From: Parageobacillus caldoxylosilyticus NBRC 107762
Lineage (GTDB): Bacteria > Bacillota > Bacilli > Bacillales > Anoxybacillaceae
Assembly (NCBI RefSeq): GCF_000632715.1
Contig: NZ_BAWO01000052.1
Coordinates: 1 to 46,622 of the forward strand
Direction: 5' to 3'
DNA: 46,622 bases
Part shown: one piece after another, positions 35,646-45,646 of the stretch
Layout: each line of letters starts with the position of its first letter
Position numbering within the stretch: the first letter of the stretch is position 1
Program-made: the position numbers and the translations under genes
The notes under the pieces: model-generated
The model's database searches: none
What the model was told of the DNA's origin: nothing
What the model saw: only the letters and a program-made list of their open reading frames with translations

Positions 35646-36047
35646 ATGAATAGCAACATCCGTCGTTCCATGCCATTGTTTCCGATTGGGATTGTGATGC
35701 AATTGACCGAATTGTCCGCCCGCCAAATCCGTTATTATGAAGAGCATGGCCTCGTTTCTCCAGCACGAACCGAGGGAAACCGCCGCTTGTTTTCCCTCAA
35801 CGATATCGATCGCCTTCTTGAAATCAAAGATTTGATTGATCAAGGAGTCAACTTGGCCGGCATTAAGCAAATTTTTGCGTCGCGGCAGGCCGATCGCAAA
35901 GAGCAGCCAGAAAAAGTGGAAAAAGTCGTGAAACAGAAACTATCGGACGAGGAGCTGCGCGAAATTTTGCGAACGGAGCTGCTGCAGGCGGGGCGTTTCC
36001 AACGTGCATCACTTCGCCAAGGAGATCTCGCTCGCTTCTTTCATTAA
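35646..36047 (+). CDS. glnR: Nitrogen regulator GlnR
   Basis: GlnR is a MerR-family repressor that, together with feedback-inhibited glutamine synthetase, shuts off glnRA in nitrogen excess. The 133-residue protein has the MerR helix-turn-helix (SIG-type [20 protein letters not shown], then [20 protein letters not shown]) and the C-terminal helical tail ([11 protein letters not shown]) whose autoinhibitory end contacts glutamine synthetase. The ATG has GCGAGGAGG upstream. glnA follows after 45 bases, as in other Bacillaceae. Confidence 0.94.
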   Translation: MNSNIRRSMPLFPIGIVMQLTELSARQIRYYEEHGLVSPARTEGNRRLFSLNDIDRLLEIKDLIDQGVNLAGIKQIFASRQADRKEQPEKVEKVVKQKLSDEELREILRTELLQAGRFQRASLRQGDLARFFH

Positions 36048-36092
36048 TGATCGTTGGCAGTAAAAAATTGGGAGCCGGGGAGGAGTTTCAAA

Positions 36093-37427
36093 ATGGCAAA
36101 ATACACAAGAGAAGACATTATGCGCATCGTCAAGGAAGAAAACGTCAAGTATATCCGCCTGCAATTTACCGATATTCTTGGCACGATTAAAAACGTCGAA
36201 ATTCCAATCAGCCAGCTAGAGAAAGCGCTAGACAATAAAATGATGTTCGATGGTTCTTCGATTGAAGGATTTGTCCGCATCGAAGAATCGGATATGTATT
36301 TATACCCTGATTTGGATACGTTTGTCATTTTCCCGTGGACGGCGGAAAAAGGAAAAGTAGCCCGCTTTATTTGCGACATTTATAATGCAGACGGCACACC
36401 GTTTGAAGGATGTCCGCGCTATAACTTAAAGCGGGTGTTAAAAGAAATGGAAGCGCTCGGCTTTACTTCGTTCAACCTGGGCGCGGAGCCGGAGTTTTTC
36501 CTATTTAAATTAGATGAAAATGGGCGCCCTACGTTGGAATTAAATGACCAAGGCGGCTATTTCGATTTAGCGCCGACGGACTTAGGGGAAAACTGCCGGC
36601 GCGATATCGTGCTTGAGCTTGAGGAAATGGGATTTGAAATTGAAGCTTCCCACCATGAAGTGGCGCCTGGCCAGCATGAAATTGATTTCAAATACGCCCA
36701 TGCGGTGAAAGCGTGCGACGACATTCAAACATTTAAGCTCGTTGTCAAAACGATCGCCCGTAAACACGGCCTTCACGCCACATTTATGCCAAAACCGATC
36801 TTCGGCATTAACGGGTCTGGGATGCATTGCAATCTATCCTTGTTTAGAAATAATGAAAATGCGTTTTTTGATCCAAATGCGGATTTGCAATTAAGCGAAA
36901 CAGCGCTGCAATTTATTGCCGGCGTGCTGAAACACGCACCAAACTTTACGGCGGTAACGAACCCGACTGTCAACTCCTACAAACGTCTCGTTCCTGGCTA
37001 TGAAGCGCCATGTTATGTAGCCTGGTCCGCCCGCAACCGCAGCCCGCTCATCCGCATCCCAGCTTCACGCGGCATGAGCACGCGCATTGAGGTGCGCAGC
37101 GTCGACCCGGCAGCCAATCCGTATTTGGCGATGGCCGTATTATTAGCAGCGGGCTTAGATGGAATCAAAAACAAGCTGACTCCACCGGCTCCGGTCGACC
37201 GCAACATTTACGTCATGACGAAAGAAGAGCGCTTAGAAGAAGGAATCGTCGACCTGCCAGCGACATTGGCGGAAGCGCTCGAAAACTTAAAGTCGGATGA
37301 AGTCATTGTGCAAGCGCTCGGAAAACATTTATTCGAACATTTCGTCGAAGCGAAAGAAATCGAATGGGATATGTTCCGCACCGCGGTCCATCAGTGGGAA
37401 CGCGATCAATATATGGAACTGTATTAA
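36093..37427 (+). CDS. glnA: Glutamine synthetase, type I
   Basis: The 444-residue enzyme makes glutamine from glutamate, ammonia and ATP as a dodecamer. Clear motifs: DGSSIEGF (about 53-60), AEPEFFLF (metal site), [13 protein letters not shown] (metal and ATP site), [13 protein letters not shown], and [17 protein letters not shown] (glutamate binding). It lacks the 25-residue insertion and the adenylylation Tyr of the proteobacterial type I-beta enzymes, as expected of Gram-positive I-alpha forms. ATG 36093 with GGGGAGGAG upstream. Confidence 0.96.
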   Translation: MAKYTREDIMRIVKEENVKYIRLQFTDILGTIKNVEIPISQLEKALDNKMMFDGSSIEGFVRIEESDMYLYPDLDTFVIFPWTAEKGKVARFICDIYNADGTPFEGCPRYNLKRVLKEMEALGFTSFNLGAEPEFFLFKLDENGRPTLELNDQGGYFDLAPTDLGENCRRDIVLELEEMGFEIEASHHEVAPGQHEIDFKYAHAVKACDDIQTFKLVVKTIARKHGLHATFMPKPIFGINGSGMHCNLSLFRNNENAFFDPNADLQLSETALQFIAGVLKHAPNFTAVTNPTVNSYKRLVPGYEAPCYVAWSARNRSPLIRIPASRGMSTRIEVRSVDPAANPYLAMAVLLAAGLDGIKNKLTPPAPVDRNIYVMTKEERLEEGIVDLPATLAEALENLKSDEVIVQALGKHLFEHFVEAKEIEWDMFRTAVHQWERDQYMELY

Positions 37428-37435
37428 AAACGAAG

Positions 37436-37468
37436 AGGCTGTCTCATGCGGATGAGACAGCCTTTTTA
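37436..37468 (+). terminator. Terminator of glnRA
   Basis: A perfect 12-bp stem (AGGCTGTCTCAT with ATGAGACAGCCT) is followed by TTTTTAT. Confidence 0.9.
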
Positions 37469-37519
37469 TCATGCGTTCAAGCAGAGAACTCTCCATCTGG
37501 CTTCGTTTTCTATTCTATT

Positions 37520-38143
37520 TCAATGAATAATGCGATAGACGCCGATCACTTTGCCGAGAATGGTGCAATTGCGGACGATAATTGGCTCTAAATTCGAATT
37601 TTCCGGCTGCAGGCGAATATGGTCTTTTTCTTTAAAAAAGCGCTTGACGGTTGCCTCATTGTCCTCGGTCATCGCCACGACGATATCCCCATTATCGGCG
37701 GAAGACTGCTGGCGCACAATCACGTAGTCGCCATCCAAAATCCCGGCCTCAATCATGCTGTCGCCCATCACTTCCAGCATAAAAACTTGATCTTCTGCAG
37801 AAACGAGCCGTTTTGGCAGCGGAAAATAATCTTCGATGTTTTCAATCGCGGTAATTGGCTGTCCGGCCGTCACTTTTCCGATCATAGGCACAGAGACGAC
37901 ATCTTCTTTTTCCTTCGACGCGGTGAAATCGGGATCCAATATTTCAATCGCGCGCGGTTTCGTTGGGTCGCGGCGAATATATCCTTTGCTTTCGAGCCGC
38001 GCTAGATGCCCATGGACGGTAGAGCTCGAAGCAAGTCCGACCGCTTCGCCAATTTCCCGGACAGAAGGAGGATATCCTTTTGTTTTTACCTCTTTTTTAA
38101 TGAAATCTAAAATTTGCTGCTGCCGTTTTGATAGTTTCGTCAT
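37520..38143 (-). CDS. lexA: SOS repressor LexA
   Basis: LexA represses DNA-damage genes until RecA filaments trigger its self-cleavage. The 207-residue protein has a winged helix N-terminal domain ([20 protein letters not shown]), the cleavage site Ala93-Gly94 in KVTAGQ, and the catalytic Ser129 (MGDSMIEAG) and Lys167 (ATVKRFF). The start ATG at 38143 follows AGAGGTG; an ATG at 38167 in frame is too early. It is divergent from yneA, with SOS boxes between. Confidence 0.96.
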   Translation of the reverse strand: MTKLSKRQQQILDFIKKEVKTKGYPPSVREIGEAVGLASSSTVHGHLARLESKGYIRRDPTKPRAIEILDPDFTASKEKEDVVSVPMIGKVTAGQPITAIENIEDYFPLPKRLVSAEDQVFMLEVMGDSMIEAGILDGDYVIVRQQSSADNGDIVVAMTEDNEATVKRFFKEKDHIRLQPENSNLEPIIVRNCTILGKVIGVYRIIH

Positions 38144-38201
38144 CCTATACACCTCTTGCCACATCATTTGCTTACATTATAACACGGTGATAGGGAAAAA
38201 A

Positions 38202-38279
38202 CAAACATAAGTTCGAGATTTATATTGACACAAACAAATGTTCTTTATTATAATGAGAACAAAACCGAACAAACATTCT
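38202..38279. promoter_or_regulatory. Three SOS (LexA) boxes and the yneA promoter
   Basis: Three matches to CGAACNNNNGTTCG lie between lexA and yneA: CAAACATAAGTTCG (38202-38215), CAAACAAATGTTCT (38231-38244) and CGAACAAACATTCT (38266-38279). The middle one sits between a TTGACA (38225-38230) and a TATAAT (38249-38254), an 18-base spacer, so bound LexA would block the yneA promoter directly. The first box may serve lexA autoregulation. Confidence 0.82.
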
Positions 38280-38294
38280 CAAGAGGTGGGAAAT

Positions 38295-39282
<988 letters not shown>

Positions 39283-39455
39283 CTTTGCCCTGTTGCGGGC
39301 GGAACGATATATGCGGCTATTACCTCTTTCATTTTGCCATATAGTGCAGGCGCCTTTTGCAGCTTGCGGACGAAAAAGCAGGACCGTTGCAATTTTTCTT
39401 TTTGTCCTATAAGATGGGAGCGTAACAACAATAGGAAACGTAGGTGGAGGCAGTC

Positions 39456-39686
39456 ATGTTATCGAAACAAAAAATCGCACGAATTAATGAATTGGCGAAA
39501 AAGGCAAAAACGGCTGGTTTGACGGCAGACGAAGCGTTGGAACAGCAGCAGCTTCGCCAAGAATATATTCAGGTGTTTCGTGAAACGATGGTTCATATGC
39601 TTCATTCGGTCACGGTCATCGACCCTAACGGCAATGATGTCACGCCGAAAAAGTTAAAAGAAAGCCAAAAGAAGCGGATGAATTAA
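39456..39686 (+). CDS. ynzC: YnzC-like protein (DUF896)
   Basis: The 76-residue protein is two helices forming a hairpin ([20 protein letters not shown], then [17 protein letters not shown]) with a basic tail, the DUF896/UPF0291 family. It follows yneB after 173 non-coding bases, whereas the spacing in B. subtilis is tighter. ATG 39456 has GGTGGAGG upstream. It is LexA-controlled with yneAB in B. subtilis; here the gap leaves that open. Function unknown. Confidence 0.88.
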   Translation: MLSKQKIARINELAKKAKTAGLTADEALEQQQLRQEYIQVFRETMVHMLHSVTVIDPNGNDVTPKKLKESQKKRMN

Positions 39687-39694
39687 TATTGTTG

Positions 39695-39733
39695 GAAAAA
39701 GAAAGCATGCTATAAAAAGATGCTTTCTTTTTC
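39695..39733 (+). terminator. Terminator after ynzC
   Basis: A perfect 14-bp stem (GAAAAAGAAAGCAT with ATGCTTTCTTTTTC) closes the yneAB-ynzC unit. Confidence 0.8.
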
Positions 39734-39754
39734 TGTTTTATGCGCCACTTAATA

Positions 39755-39784
39755 TTGTACATCTGGAGCAATTTTCTATATGAT
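39755..39784 (+). promoter_or_regulatory. tkt promoter
   Basis: TTGTAC (39755-39760), an 18-base spacer and TATGAT (39779-39784) lie 36 bases before the transketolase start. Confidence 0.55.
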
Positions 39785-39820
39785 AGAATTGAAACTATGT
39801 TGATGAAAGGATGGAAAGAT

Positions 39821-41827
39821 ATGCCGCATACGATCGAGGAACTAGCGATTACAACGATCCGTACTTTGTCCATCGACGCGATCGAAAAGGCAAAATCCGG
39901 GCATCCGGGAATGCCGATGGGCGCCGCCCCGATGGCGTATACGCTGTGGACGAAATTTATGAATCATAATCCGAGCAACCCGAAATGGTTTAACCGCGAC
40001 CGTTTTGTTTTATCGGCGGGCCATGGCTCGATGCTGCTATACAGCTTGCTTCATTTAAGCGGTTACGACGTTTCTATGGAAGATATTCAACAATTCCGCC
40101 AATGGGGCAGTAAAACGCCGGGACATCCGGAATACGGACATACGCCGGGAGTGGAAGCAACGACTGGTCCGCTTGGCCAAGGGATTGCAATGGCCGTTGG
40201 CATGGCGATGGCGGAGCGTCATTTGGCAGCTACATATAACCGCGAAGGTTTTGAAATTGTTAACCACTACACATATGCCATTTGCGGCGACGGCGATCTA
40301 ATGGAAGGGGTCGCTTCCGAAGCAGCGTCATTAGCGGGGCATTTAAAACTTGGCCGCTTGATTGTTCTGTACGATTCGAACGATATTTCGCTTGATGGTG
40401 AATTACGTCTTTCCTTCTCCGAAAATGTACAGCAGCGCTTTCAAGCATATGGCTGGCAATATTTGCGCGTCGAAGACGGCAATGATATCGAAGAAATTGC
40501 AAAAGCGCTGGAAGAAGCGAAAGCAGATACAACCCGTCCGACGCTGATTGAAGTGAAAACGACGATCGGTTACGGCGCGCCAAATAAAGCAGGAACTTCC
40601 AATGTGCACGGCGCACCGCTTGGAGCCGAAGAGGCAAAACTGACAAAAGAAGCATATCAATGGACCTTTGCCGAAGATTTTTATGTGCCGCAAGAAGTAT
40701 ACGACCATTTCCGCGAAGTGGTCAAGGAAGCAGGCGAGAAAAAAGAAGCGGAATGGAATGAGCTGTTTGCTGCGTATGAGAAAGCATATCCGGATTTAGC
40801 GAACCAATTGAAATTGGCGATCAATGGCGAACTTCCAGAAGAATGGGAAAAATCGCTTCCAGTGTATGAAGAAGGGAAAAGCTTGGCAACGCGCGCCGCT
40901 TCCGGGGAAGTGATCAACGCGATTGCAAAAGCGGTTCCGCAACTATTTGGCGGTTCGGCTGACTTGGCTAGCTCCAACAAAACATTAATGAAAGGCGCGG
41001 GCAACTTTTTGCCGGAAAGCTATGACGGCCGCAACATTTGGTTTGGTGTGCGCGAATTTGCGATGGGCGCGGCTTTAAACGGAATGGCGCTGCACGGCGG
41101 TCTGAAAGTATTCGGCGGTACGTTCTTTGTGTTCTCCGATTACTTGCGTCCTGCCATCCGCCTCGCTGCCTTAATGGGCTTGCCGGTTACGTACGTGCTG
41201 ACGCATGACAGCATTGCCGTCGGCGAAGATGGCCCGACGCACGAGCCGGTCGAGCATTTGGCGTCATTAAGAGCAATGCCGAATTTATCGGTCATTCGTC
41301 CGGCTGACGCGAATGAAACGGCGGCGGCATGGCGGCTGGCGCTGGAAGCAACCGATCATCCTACCGCACTGGTATTGACGCGGCAAAACGTGCCGACGCT
41401 GCCGAATACGGCAGAGCGGGCGTATGAAGGCGTGAAAAAAGGGGCATATGTGGTAGCGGAGGCGAAAAACGGCCAGCCGGAAGCGCTGCTGCTCGCATCC
41501 GGATCGGAAGTAAGCCTTGCCGTCAAAGCGCAAGCAGCACTGGCCGAAGAAGGCATTCACGTTTCCGTCATCAGCATGCCTTCCTGGGATCGCTTTGAAA
41601 AGCAGTCTGCCGATTATAAAGAACAAGTGCTGCCGCGCGCGGTGAAAAAACGGTTGGCGATCGAAATGGCCGCGTCGCTCGGCTGGGAGCGCTACGTCGG
41701 CGAGGAAGGTGATATTTTAGCGATTGACCGCTTCGGCGCTTCGGCACCAGGGGAGAAAATTATGGAAGAGTACGGATTTACGGTCGAGAATGTCGTAAAA
41801 CGGGTCAAAGCATTGCTTGGCAAATAG
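39821..41827 (+). CDS. tkt: Transketolase
   Basis: Transketolase moves two-carbon units between sugar phosphates in the pentose phosphate pathway. The 668-residue enzyme has the start [19 protein letters not shown], the thiamine diphosphate motif [17 protein letters not shown], the catalytic His in [10 protein letters not shown], and the pyrimidine domain region [18 protein letters not shown] and [15 protein letters not shown]. Length fits the family. ATG 39821 has AAAGGATGG upstream; the longer frame runs back over the promoter. Confidence 0.96.
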   Translation: MPHTIEELAITTIRTLSIDAIEKAKSGHPGMPMGAAPMAYTLWTKFMNHNPSNPKWFNRDRFVLSAGHGSMLLYSLLHLSGYDVSMEDIQQFRQWGSKTPGHPEYGHTPGVEATTGPLGQGIAMAVGMAMAERHLAATYNREGFEIVNHYTYAICGDGDLMEGVASEAASLAGHLKLGRLIVLYDSNDISLDGELRLSFSENVQQRFQAYGWQYLRVEDGNDIEEIAKALEEAKADTTRPTLIEVKTTIGYGAPNKAGTSNVHGAPLGAEEAKLTKEAYQWTFAEDFYVPQEVYDHFREVVKEAGEKKEAEWNELFAAYEKAYPDLANQLKLAINGELPEEWEKSLPVYEEGKSLATRAASGEVINAIAKAVPQLFGGSADLASSNKTLMKGAGNFLPESYDGRNIWFGVREFAMGAALNGMALHGGLKVFGGTFFVFSDYLRPAIRLAALMGLPVTYVLTHDSIAVGEDGPTHEPVEHLASLRAMPNLSVIRPADANETAAAWRLALEATDHPTALVLTRQNVPTLPNTAERAYEGVKKGAYVVAEAKNGQPEALLLASGSEVSLAVKAQAALAEEGIHVSVISMPSWDRFEKQSADYKEQVLPRAVKKRLAIEMAASLGWERYVGEEGDILAIDRFGASAPGEKIMEEYGFTVENVVKRVKALLGK

Positions 41828-41833
41828 CAAAAG

Positions 41834-41872
41834 AAAGCTGTCTTCGCCTTTGGGACGGAGACAGCTTTTGTT
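41834..41872 (+). terminator. Terminator of tkt
   Basis: A 10-bp stem (AAAGCTGTCT with AGACAGCTTT) lies just after the stop, followed by TTGTT. Confidence 0.75.
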
Positions 41873-41881
41873 ATGCAAAAA

Positions 41882-41947
41882 ATCGACAATGTTAGTGGAA
41901 AAATTTTTCGTTAATAGACATATTTTTCTCTTTTGTTTTTTTATAAT
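41882..41947 (+). promoter_or_regulatory. sirA promoter region with a Spo0A-like box
   Basis: ATCGACAA (41882-41889) is, on the minus strand, TTGTCGAT, 7 of 8 to the Spo0A box TTGTCGAA. A TATAAT lies at 41942-41947. B. subtilis sirA is directly activated by phosphorylated Spo0A. Confidence 0.5.
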
Positions 41948-41983
41948 AGAAATAAACGAATAAATAGAAACGGGGGATGGGAA

Positions 41984-42421
41984 ATGGTGCGCTATTGGAT
42001 TTATTTGCTAAATGAAGAGGTGGCAAGCTATTACCGCGATCGTACGGAAAAGATTGTCGAACTATTGCGTGAGCACCAAGTCGCAAAAGCGCCGCTAAAA
42101 AGCATTTGCCGAAAACAAGTCGAATTTATTACCGAACGGTTATCGTTTTCCCGATTGGAATTAGGATTGAAACAATATTTTGCCGGCAGCGTCGGCAAAA
42201 ATTTAGAGCGTAATATGTTTATATTGAAAAATGAAATCGGGGATGAAGCACTGCTTATCGTGCAAAAGCGACGCCTGCTTCTTGTCACTGACAGTCCATC
42301 AGCCGCTGACGACATTTGCCACGCGCTTGCGCAAGTTTCCCCTTCTTTTTTAGCGGTCGACGCCGATTTTGGTGACTACGGTTGGCTGACTCAACTAGCG
42401 GACAGAAGAAAATTTGCGTAA
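41984..42421 (+). CDS. sirA: Sporulation inhibitor of replication SirA (YneE)
   Basis: SirA binds domain I of DnaA and stops new rounds of replication when sporulation begins. The 145-residue protein matches SirA in length, in its N-terminus (RYWIYLLNEEVASYYRDR) and in its C-terminus (SPSFLAVDADFGDYGWL). The middle is diverged. The start is ATG 41984 with GGGGGATGG upstream. Position between tkt and yneF is the same as in B. subtilis. Confidence 0.88.
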   Translation: MVRYWIYLLNEEVASYYRDRTEKIVELLREHQVAKAPLKSICRKQVEFITERLSFSRLELGLKQYFAGSVGKNLERNMFILKNEIGDEALLIVQKRRLLLVTDSPSAADDICHALAQVSPSFLAVDADFGDYGWLTQLADRRKFA

Positions 42422-42508
42422 ATAAAAGATTTTTGTCAGGAAATATTGTATAATACCACATGGTTTAGTACACTGTTAGATAGACAACATGAAGGAGGAA
42501 ATAGCTGT

Positions 42509-42721
42509 ATGTTGACAACGATTCTCGTTGGCATTCTAGCGCTTATTGCCGGAACGGCGCTAGGATTTTTCATTGCCCGCAAAACGATGATGAACTATTT
42601 AAAGAAAAATCCGCCAATTAATGAGCAAATGATCCGCATGATGATGATGCAAATGGGGATGACGCCATCACAGAAGAAAATCAACCAGATGATGAAAATG
42701 ATGAACAATCATCTTAAATAA
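42509..42721 (+). CDS. yneF: YneF, small membrane protein (UPF0154)
   Basis: The 70-residue protein has one N-terminal helix ([20 protein letters not shown]) and a Met-rich cytoplasmic tail ([20 protein letters not shown]), the UPF0154 pattern. GAAGGAGG lies 10 bases before the ATG. It is the last gene of the conserved block; in B. subtilis ccdA and other genes follow, but here the sequence changes to an A+T-rich integrated element directly after its stop. Confidence 0.92.
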   Translation: MLTTILVGILALIAGTALGFFIARKTMMNYLKKNPPINEQMIRMMMMQMGMTPSQKKINQMMKMMNNHLK

Positions 42722-42851
42722 ATGAAACGTTGATTTGATAAGGGGTTTCATATATTTGAAACAGAATCACCACAAATAATGAAATCAAAAAAAGTGTTGA
42801 ATGGTGAATTTTTCTCCGTTTTGATTTCATTGTTAAAAGGTGAATCTTTCT
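42722..42851. other. Repeat-rich junction, candidate attachment region
   Basis: Between the yneF stop and the integrase leader lie three structures: GTTTCATATATTTGAAAC, a palindrome at 42745-42762; a perfect 13-bp inverted repeat AATGAAATCAAAA/TTTTGATTTCATT (42778-42790 with 42819-42831); and a direct repeat GGTGAATTTTTCT/GGTGAATCTTTCT (42803 and 42839). Such clusters are typical of integrase arm sites. No second attachment copy can be seen because the right end is outside the window. Confidence 0.4.
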
Positions 42852-42905
42852 AAAAAATCATCCTATTCGTTGAAAGATTAATCAACGAAAGGGGATGATT
42901 TTTTT
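42852..42905 (+). promoter_or_regulatory. Leader hairpin that covers the integrase ribosome binding site
   Basis: A perfect 12-bp outer stem (42852-42863 with 42893-42904) encloses a perfect 6-bp inner stem (CGTTGA/TCAACG, 42868-42887). The AAAGGGGATG ribosome binding site lies between and within the 3' arms, and the T-run touches the first codons. It could act as a terminator or attenuator, or hide the site from ribosomes. Confidence 0.6.
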
Positions 42906-43812
42906 GTTGCTTGAGGACATTTTAGAAGAATATGACTATTATTGCATTTCAAAAGGATTCACAAGAAAAACACTCATTAACAAGCGTCAAGAGTTGAAAC
43001 AGTTTAAGCGGTTCATGACTGAAAAGCGTGGAATTGTTGAACTAGAAAGTATCACTACACACGATATTAAAGCGTACATGAGATACAAGCAGAAATCGGG
43101 CTTAAAACCGCAATCTATTGTATCTATGATGAAAATGATTCGAGCGTTTTTTTCTTGGTGTGAAAAAGAGGAATATATCAAAGAAAATATAGCGAAAAAA
43201 GTTGAATTGCCGCGCGTACCGAAAAAAATACTGAAGGGTTTCACGACAGAAGAAGTTACAAAGATGATTCATTCGTTTAGTTATAAAAACTATTTTGAAG
43301 CAAGAAATAAAGCGATTATAGCCATGCTTGCAGATACCGGATTACGTGCATTTGAAATAAGAGGTCTTGAAGCAAAAAACGTCAAAGAAAATACAATCCT
43401 TGTCAACGGTAAAGGCAATAAAGAGAGATATATATTCATCAGCCCCGCATTGAAAAAAATTTTGATTCGATACGAGCGGATACGGAAAGAATATTTCAAA
43501 GACAAAAACGTGAATGAAAAATACTACTTTCTTTCATACAAAGGCGATCAAATTTCACATGTCGGGCTAGGAAATATCGTGAAAGAAGCAGGAGAACGTG
43601 CAGGGATACGAGATAAAAGAGTCAGTCCGCATACGTTTCGCCATTTTTTTGCCGTTCAATGTATTTTGAACGGGATAGACATATATACGCTTTCTAAACT
43701 TCTCGGTCATTCTGATATTTCAACAACACAAAGATATTTGCAATCGCTTGAGGATTTTCAACTTATTGAAAAAGCTATGCCATCGAGCCCGCTAATGAAC
43801 ATAAAAATTTAA
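42904..43812 (+). CDS. Tyrosine recombinase (phage/ICE-type integrase)
   Basis: This 302-residue XerC/XerD-like integrase has an N-terminal SAM-like core-binding domain (about residues 5-90: TRKTLINKRQELKQFKRFMT and HDIKAYMRYKQK) and a full catalytic domain: Arg in ADTGLRAFEIRGL, Lys in NGKGNKERYIFI, H-x-x-R in SPHTFRHFF, His in LLGHSDISTTQRY, where the final Tyr is the nucleophile. All catalytic residues are intact, so it should be active. TTG 42904 gives AAAGGGG 9 bases upstream; ATG 42895 in the same frame is too close to it. Codon use is A/T-rich, unlike the yneF side. Confidence 0.9.
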   Translation: MLLEDILEEYDYYCISKGFTRKTLINKRQELKQFKRFMTEKRGIVELESITTHDIKAYMRYKQKSGLKPQSIVSMMKMIRAFFSWCEKEEYIKENIAKKVELPRVPKKILKGFTTEEVTKMIHSFSYKNYFEARNKAIIAMLADTGLRAFEIRGLEAKNVKENTILVNGKGNKERYIFISPALKKILIRYERIRKEYFKDKNVNEKYYFLSYKGDQISHVGLGNIVKEAGERAGIRDKRVSPHTFRHFFAVQCILNGIDIYTLSKLLGHSDISTTQRYLQSLEDFQLIEKAMPSSPLMNIKI

Positions 43813-43855
43813 GCGGGAGGGATGCAAAATCACGTATTGGAAGGGTAGTGATGAA

Positions 43856-44038
43856 ATGAAAACGGTGAAACTCACAGAGCAAGAACTGGCTACATTGAAA
43901 ACAGCCCTCACAATGCAAATTAAATCAATTGATAATGAAATTCGCCAATTGCAATCAAAAGGGTATATTTCTTCATCACTTCTTGAAATCAAACAGCAAT
44001 ACGAGCAAGCATTTGAAGTATTAAATTTTGCACAGTAA
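43856..44038 (+). CDS. Small helical protein, unknown
   Basis: The 60-residue protein is predicted almost wholly helical with heptad-like spacing (EQELATLKTALTMQIKSIDN, then EIRQLQSKGYISSS and IKQQYEQAFEVL), so a coiled-coil hairpin is likely. GGAAGGG lies 11 bases before the ATG. It follows the integrase by 43 bases and is probably part of the same element. It might be an excisionase substitute or a small regulator, but nothing in it shows DNA binding. Confidence 0.6.
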   Translation: MKTVKLTEQELATLKTALTMQIKSIDNEIRQLQSKGYISSSLLEIKQQYEQAFEVLNFAQ

Positions 44039-44046
44039 AAAAATCA

Positions 44047-44074
44047 GGAGTGGATACCACAAATATCCACTCCT
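44047..44074. other. Perfect 11-bp hairpin
   Basis: AGGAGTGGATA pairs with TATCCACTCCT. Ts follow only on the minus strand, so as a plus-strand terminator it lacks a T-run. The next 270 bases (44075-44343) are A/T-rich and hold no gene that I can see. Confidence 0.5.
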
Positions 44075-44343
44075 AATGACAAGTCTAAATTCACAAAATT
44101 ATTCATATGTATTACTTTTATTATTATTTTTTAAATGGTAAAATTTCACTTACAAATGATTCATTTAACAGATGATTCGGAATATAAAGCGAGAGCATAA
44201 AATTCAATTGGAGCATTGTATAGAAGAAACTTGATGCTAAGTATTTGCAGATTGTTAATGATGGTGTGTAAAACAAAAGTCAAATTTTGATGGAACATTA
44301 AATAATTAATGATTTTATTTAAATAGTAAAAGGAGTTATGATT

Positions 44344-44613
44344 ATGAGAGTATCAAGTATTAAAATTTATAGCAACGATGATGTTATTGAAAGAGTTAGA
44401 GTTTCTAATAATATTAGAACTGTGGAGATCAAAATTGGTAAAGAAATGGTGGTTAAGCCGCTTAGTAAATTAAAGAAGAAACACCGAGATAGAAGAGGTA
44501 TAATTACAAAAATTATACCTGATCAAAAAGATGGGGTAAGAGCATTAATGAAGTTTACAGATACCAACAGAATTGGAAAAGTAGATGTTGTCGATTTAGA
44601 TAATTTACAATAA
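44344..44613 (+). CDS. Small basic protein with a beta-barrel-like C-terminus
   Basis: The 89-residue protein has an N-terminal beta-rich half (RVSSIKIYSNDDVIERVRVS), a very basic linker (KLKKKHRDRRG) and a C-terminal half (FTDTNRIGKVDVVDLDNL) with the alternation of a small SH3/KOW-type barrel. The fold is a guess from pattern only. AAAGGAG lies 8 bases before ATG 44344; ATG 44338 is too close to it. It lies 101 bases before the DUF6414-like gene and may be part of the same module. Family not recognised. Confidence 0.6.
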   Translation: MRVSSIKIYSNDDVIERVRVSNNIRTVEIKIGKEMVVKPLSKLKKKHRDRRGIITKIIPDQKDGVRALMKFTDTNRIGKVDVVDLDNLQ

Positions 44614-44714
44614 GGGAAGTTTTTTGATGGTGGTAAAGCAGTAAAATTAGCGACATCGGTGTTAAAATGAAAGAATCCTTTTATCAGTATTTAAAATAGA
44701 AAAGGGGATAAGAT

Positions 44715-45605
44715 ATGTCAGAAACAAAAGAAATTTTACCAATAACTATTTATCTAAATCAAAAAATAGTGTTTGATTTGTTAGCTGTAATTGATGATGG
44801 TTTTTCTCAAGTAACTAAATTAAATATCTCTAATCAAGAAGGAAAAAAGAATGGAGTAGATGGTAGTGCTGAAATTGGAATAAGTAATGCATTTGGATTA
44901 TTTGGAGTTAAATCAAAGATAAATGCAAGAAAAGAAAAAACACAAACAGAATCCTCTTCAAAGTCAGAAGAAAAAGTTCACACTCCAACGTCTCTTTTTG
45001 TAAAATTACTTTCTTATTTAGAGGAGAAAAACCTTGTTAAAGACATTAACAATAAAAGCGATTTAATTAATTTAAAATCAGGAGAGTTTGTAAGATTTAA
45101 TAGTACATTAGAACAAAATCCTTTAGTTTCGCTCTTAGAGTCGTTAGAACAAATAGGAGTTATGGCAATAAGATTTGAAAGTGAAAGTAAAAAGAAAAGC
45201 AAAGCTCAAAAAGAAAATCAAAATATATTAAAACAAATTAAAGGCATGAGAGAAAGTTTAACTCAACATGATATGATTGATTTAATTAGTACAATAAAAA
45301 CTTCTCATGAAACAATAAAAGCAGTATTACCTGTATATATTGATTTTTTCTTTAATAGAAGTATGAATGAAATTATAGATGGAAACTATACTGTAGTGGG
45401 AAAAGTGGTAAAAGTAGTATTAGATCAAACTGATAGTATAAATTTGTTTAGAAATACAGGTTTTAAATTATTCAAACAAAATGCTTTAGAAGAAATGTTC
45501 ACTTCATTTAATGATCAAGTAGATGAACAATTAGAATTACCAGAGATAATAACAAGAATTAATGAACCTGCCTTACTAGTTATTCCGATTGCAATATATT
45601 CATAA
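44715..45605 (+). CDS. DUF6414-like protein
   Basis: The 296-residue protein opens with PITIYLNQKIVFDLLAVIDD GFSQVT, has a Ser/Lys-rich charged stretch (about 75-88), then EKVHTPTSLFVKLLSYLEEK, a charged helix (SESKKKSKAQKENQNILKQI) and a C-terminal beta-like domain (VVGKVVKVVLDQTDSINLFR). The VFDLLA...HTPTSLF architecture fits proteins annotated DUF6414, whose function is not known; I hold this family name with moderate confidence. AAAGGGGATAAG precedes the ATG. The HEPN-like gene follows after 41 bases, so the two are probably one operon. Confidence 0.65.
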   Translation: MSETKEILPITIYLNQKIVFDLLAVIDDGFSQVTKLNISNQEGKKNGVDGSAEIGISNAFGLFGVKSKINARKEKTQTESSSKSEEKVHTPTSLFVKLLSYLEEKNLVKDINNKSDLINLKSGEFVRFNSTLEQNPLVSLLESLEQIGVMAIRFESESKKKSKAQKENQNILKQIKGMRESLTQHDMIDLISTIKTSHETIKAVLPVYIDFFFNRSMNEIIDGNYTVVGKVVKVVLDQTDSINLFRNTGFKLFKQNALEEMFTSFNDQVDEQLELPEIITRINEPALLVIPIAIYS

Positions 45606-45646
45606 CCATTTAAATGAAATTATAGTTTTATAAGGGGTAATAAAAT

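Noticed and set aside
44047-44074. Terminator for the 60-residue protein gene
   Set aside because: The stem is perfect but there is no T-run on the plus strand; Ts occur only on the other strand, where no gene is present. Kept as a plain hairpin.
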